A program made the position numbers and the translations under genes. The notes below the pieces were generated by a model. That model had not been told where the DNA came from, made no database searches, and saw only the letters and a program-made list of their open reading frames with translations. Shown here piece after piece: positions 48,558-49,303 of a stretch of 49,303 bases of DNA; position 1 is the first letter of the stretch, and each line of letters starts with the position of its first letter. The DNA comes from an uncultured Eubacteriales bacterium. Its GTDB lineage: Bacteria; Bacillota; Clostridia; Oscillospirales; Acutalibacteraceae. Location: assembly GCA_934647945.1 (NCBI GenBank), contig CAKUFK010000018.1, positions 1-49,303 of the forward strand, read 5' to 3'.

Positions 48558-49303
48558 ATGACCATACACACCCGATATATGACGGAGAACGATTGCTATA
48601 AAACCGCCCGGAAAAACCAGCTAAAGGGGATCATGGTCCACTCGACGGGGTGTGCGTATGTGCCCGCCTCGGGGTGGTACAGCCGGTGGAACAAGCCGGG
48701 GGTGGAAAAATGCGTCCACGCCTTTGTCGATGACAAAGAGGTATGGGTCTATCTCCCCTACGAGATGGGGGCGTGGCACAGCGGGACGGGAGGGGCCAAC
48801 CCCGCCAATATTGACCATATTGCCTTTGAAATGGTCGAGCCGGGGCCCGGTGCGTCGTCCCCGTCATACGATCCCGCCCGGTATGAGGTGTATACCAGGG
48901 CTTGCATCGCCAATGCCGTGGAGTACTGTGTGATGCTCTGCCGTCAGTTTGGCTTCACGGCAGCGGACATCACCAGCCACTATGAGGGGTACAAAAAGGG
49001 GATCGCGTCGAACCACAGCGATCCCAAGCATTGGTTTGACAAGCACGGGTACAGCATGGACATGTTCCGCCGCGAGGTGGATCGGAAACTGAAAGGGGAG
49101 ATTGAGGTCATGGGGAAGGTAGTCAATGCGGATGCGCTGATCCAGTGGATTAACAGTAATGCGGTGGAAACGGAGGAGGGGAGCGTGGAGCCCGCGCCCC
49201 CTGCCGAGGCCCCGGAGGTTACATACCAGGCATACGCCAATGGCAGATGGTGGTCGGAGATCACCGGCTGCCACGATGAGGACACCAGCGGATATGCCGG
49301 GGT
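48558..49303 (+). CDS. Endolysin, N-acetylmuramoyl-L-alanine amidase (partial)
   Basis: The gene starts at the ATG at 48558 (SD AAAGGAGGGAG) and runs off the window after 248 codons. Residues about 20-180 are an Amidase_2/PGRP-like domain: GIMVHSTG with zinc ligand His28, GAWHSGTG with His74, and SNHSDPKHW with His153 and Asp155. The C-terminal YQAYANGRWWSEITGCHDED starts a cell-wall-binding repeat of the type that ends in YAGV. It cleaves peptidoglycan at lysis. No holin gene lies between the fibre gene and this gene. Confidence 0.93.
   Translation, partial: MTIHTRYMTENDCYKTARKNQLKGIMVHSTGCAYVPASGWYSRWNKPGVEKCVHAFVDDKEVWVYLPYEMGAWHSGTGGANPANIDHIAFEMVEPGPGASSPSYDPARYEVYTRACIANAVEYCVMLCRQFGFTAADITSHYEGYKKGIASNHSDPKHWFDKHGYSMDMFRREVDRKLKGEIEVMGKVVNADALIQWINSNAVETEEGSVEPAPPAEAPEVTYQAYANGRWWSEITGCHDEDTSGYAG

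Larger units (their letters stand above)
14652..49303. mobile_element. Prophage (siphovirus type), left end and most of the genome
   Basis: From the tRNA-Arg 3' end to the window end all genes follow the temperate siphovirus plan: integrase, lysogeny, replication, late regulator, terminase, HK97-type head, tail, fibres, lysin. Genes are tightly packed with four-base overlaps and mostly plus strand. The right end, including any holin, remaining lysis genes and attR, lies outside. All structural genes present are full length, so the element may be intact. Confidence 0.93.

Overview
The window reads as chromosomal DNA of a moderately GC-rich Gram-positive anaerobe of the Clostridia (inference; an Oscillospirales/Ruminococcaceae-type genome would fit). 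The supporting signs are a type III glutamine synthetase, an ANTAR-domain regulator, the darA-holB-ricT gene order, many GTG/TTG starts with strong Shine-Dalgarno (SD) sequences, and a prophage with a Firmicutes siphovirus gene order. The window splits into host sequence (1-14651) and a prophage (about 14652 to beyond 49303).

Host part. On the minus strand glnN (type III glutamine synthetase) and asnA (ammonia-dependent asparagine synthetase) form an operon. It faces a plus-strand operon of a second glutamine synthetase (glnA) and an ANTAR-type RNA-binding antiterminator with a degenerate receiver. The short glnN leader holds an intrinsic terminator whose 5' arm overlaps a hexaloop hairpin of ANTAR-target type, so the locus looks like a self-contained nitrogen-assimilation circuit controlled by antitermination. 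Next on the minus strand come a DNRLRE-type surface lipoprotein and two tandem copies of a two-gene cassette, each a secreted helical protein plus a secreted Cys/His (NCHSYAW-motif) protein, with a fossil of a third copy. An AraC-family gene diverges from them; the two promoters overlap completely. Then come ricT, holB and darA on the minus strand, about 1 kb of hairpin-rich intergenic DNA, and tRNA-Arg(ACG).

Prophage. A tyrosine integrase lies against the 3' end of tRNA-Arg, the presumed attachment site. Inward are: a compact type I toxin-antitoxin locus with convergent consensus promoters; a LexA-box promoter driving two small genes that run into the 3' end of the repressor gene; repressor and Cro-like genes with divergent promoters; an inserted HIRAN-domain membrane protein gene; early small genes; a replication module (DUF2800 nuclease, DUF2815 ssDNA-binding protein, family A DNA polymerase, sigma-like factor, VapE-type primase-helicase, two iteron sets, two tandem VRR-NUC nucleases, SNF2 helicase); a run of small Cys-rich and nucleotide-metabolism genes; an ArpU-like late regulator; HNH and terminase; HK97-type head genes; siphovirus tail genes; two tail-fibre/baseplate proteins; and an amidase endolysin cut by the window end. 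No holin gene and no right attachment site are in view.

The least-described elements are the duplicated secreted-pair cassette (5711-8540), the par-like toxin locus (15829-16155), the glnN leader switch (3481-3573), the HIRAN-membrane gene and the paired iteron region after the VapE gene. Functions are read from recognised motifs only; no database search was possible.
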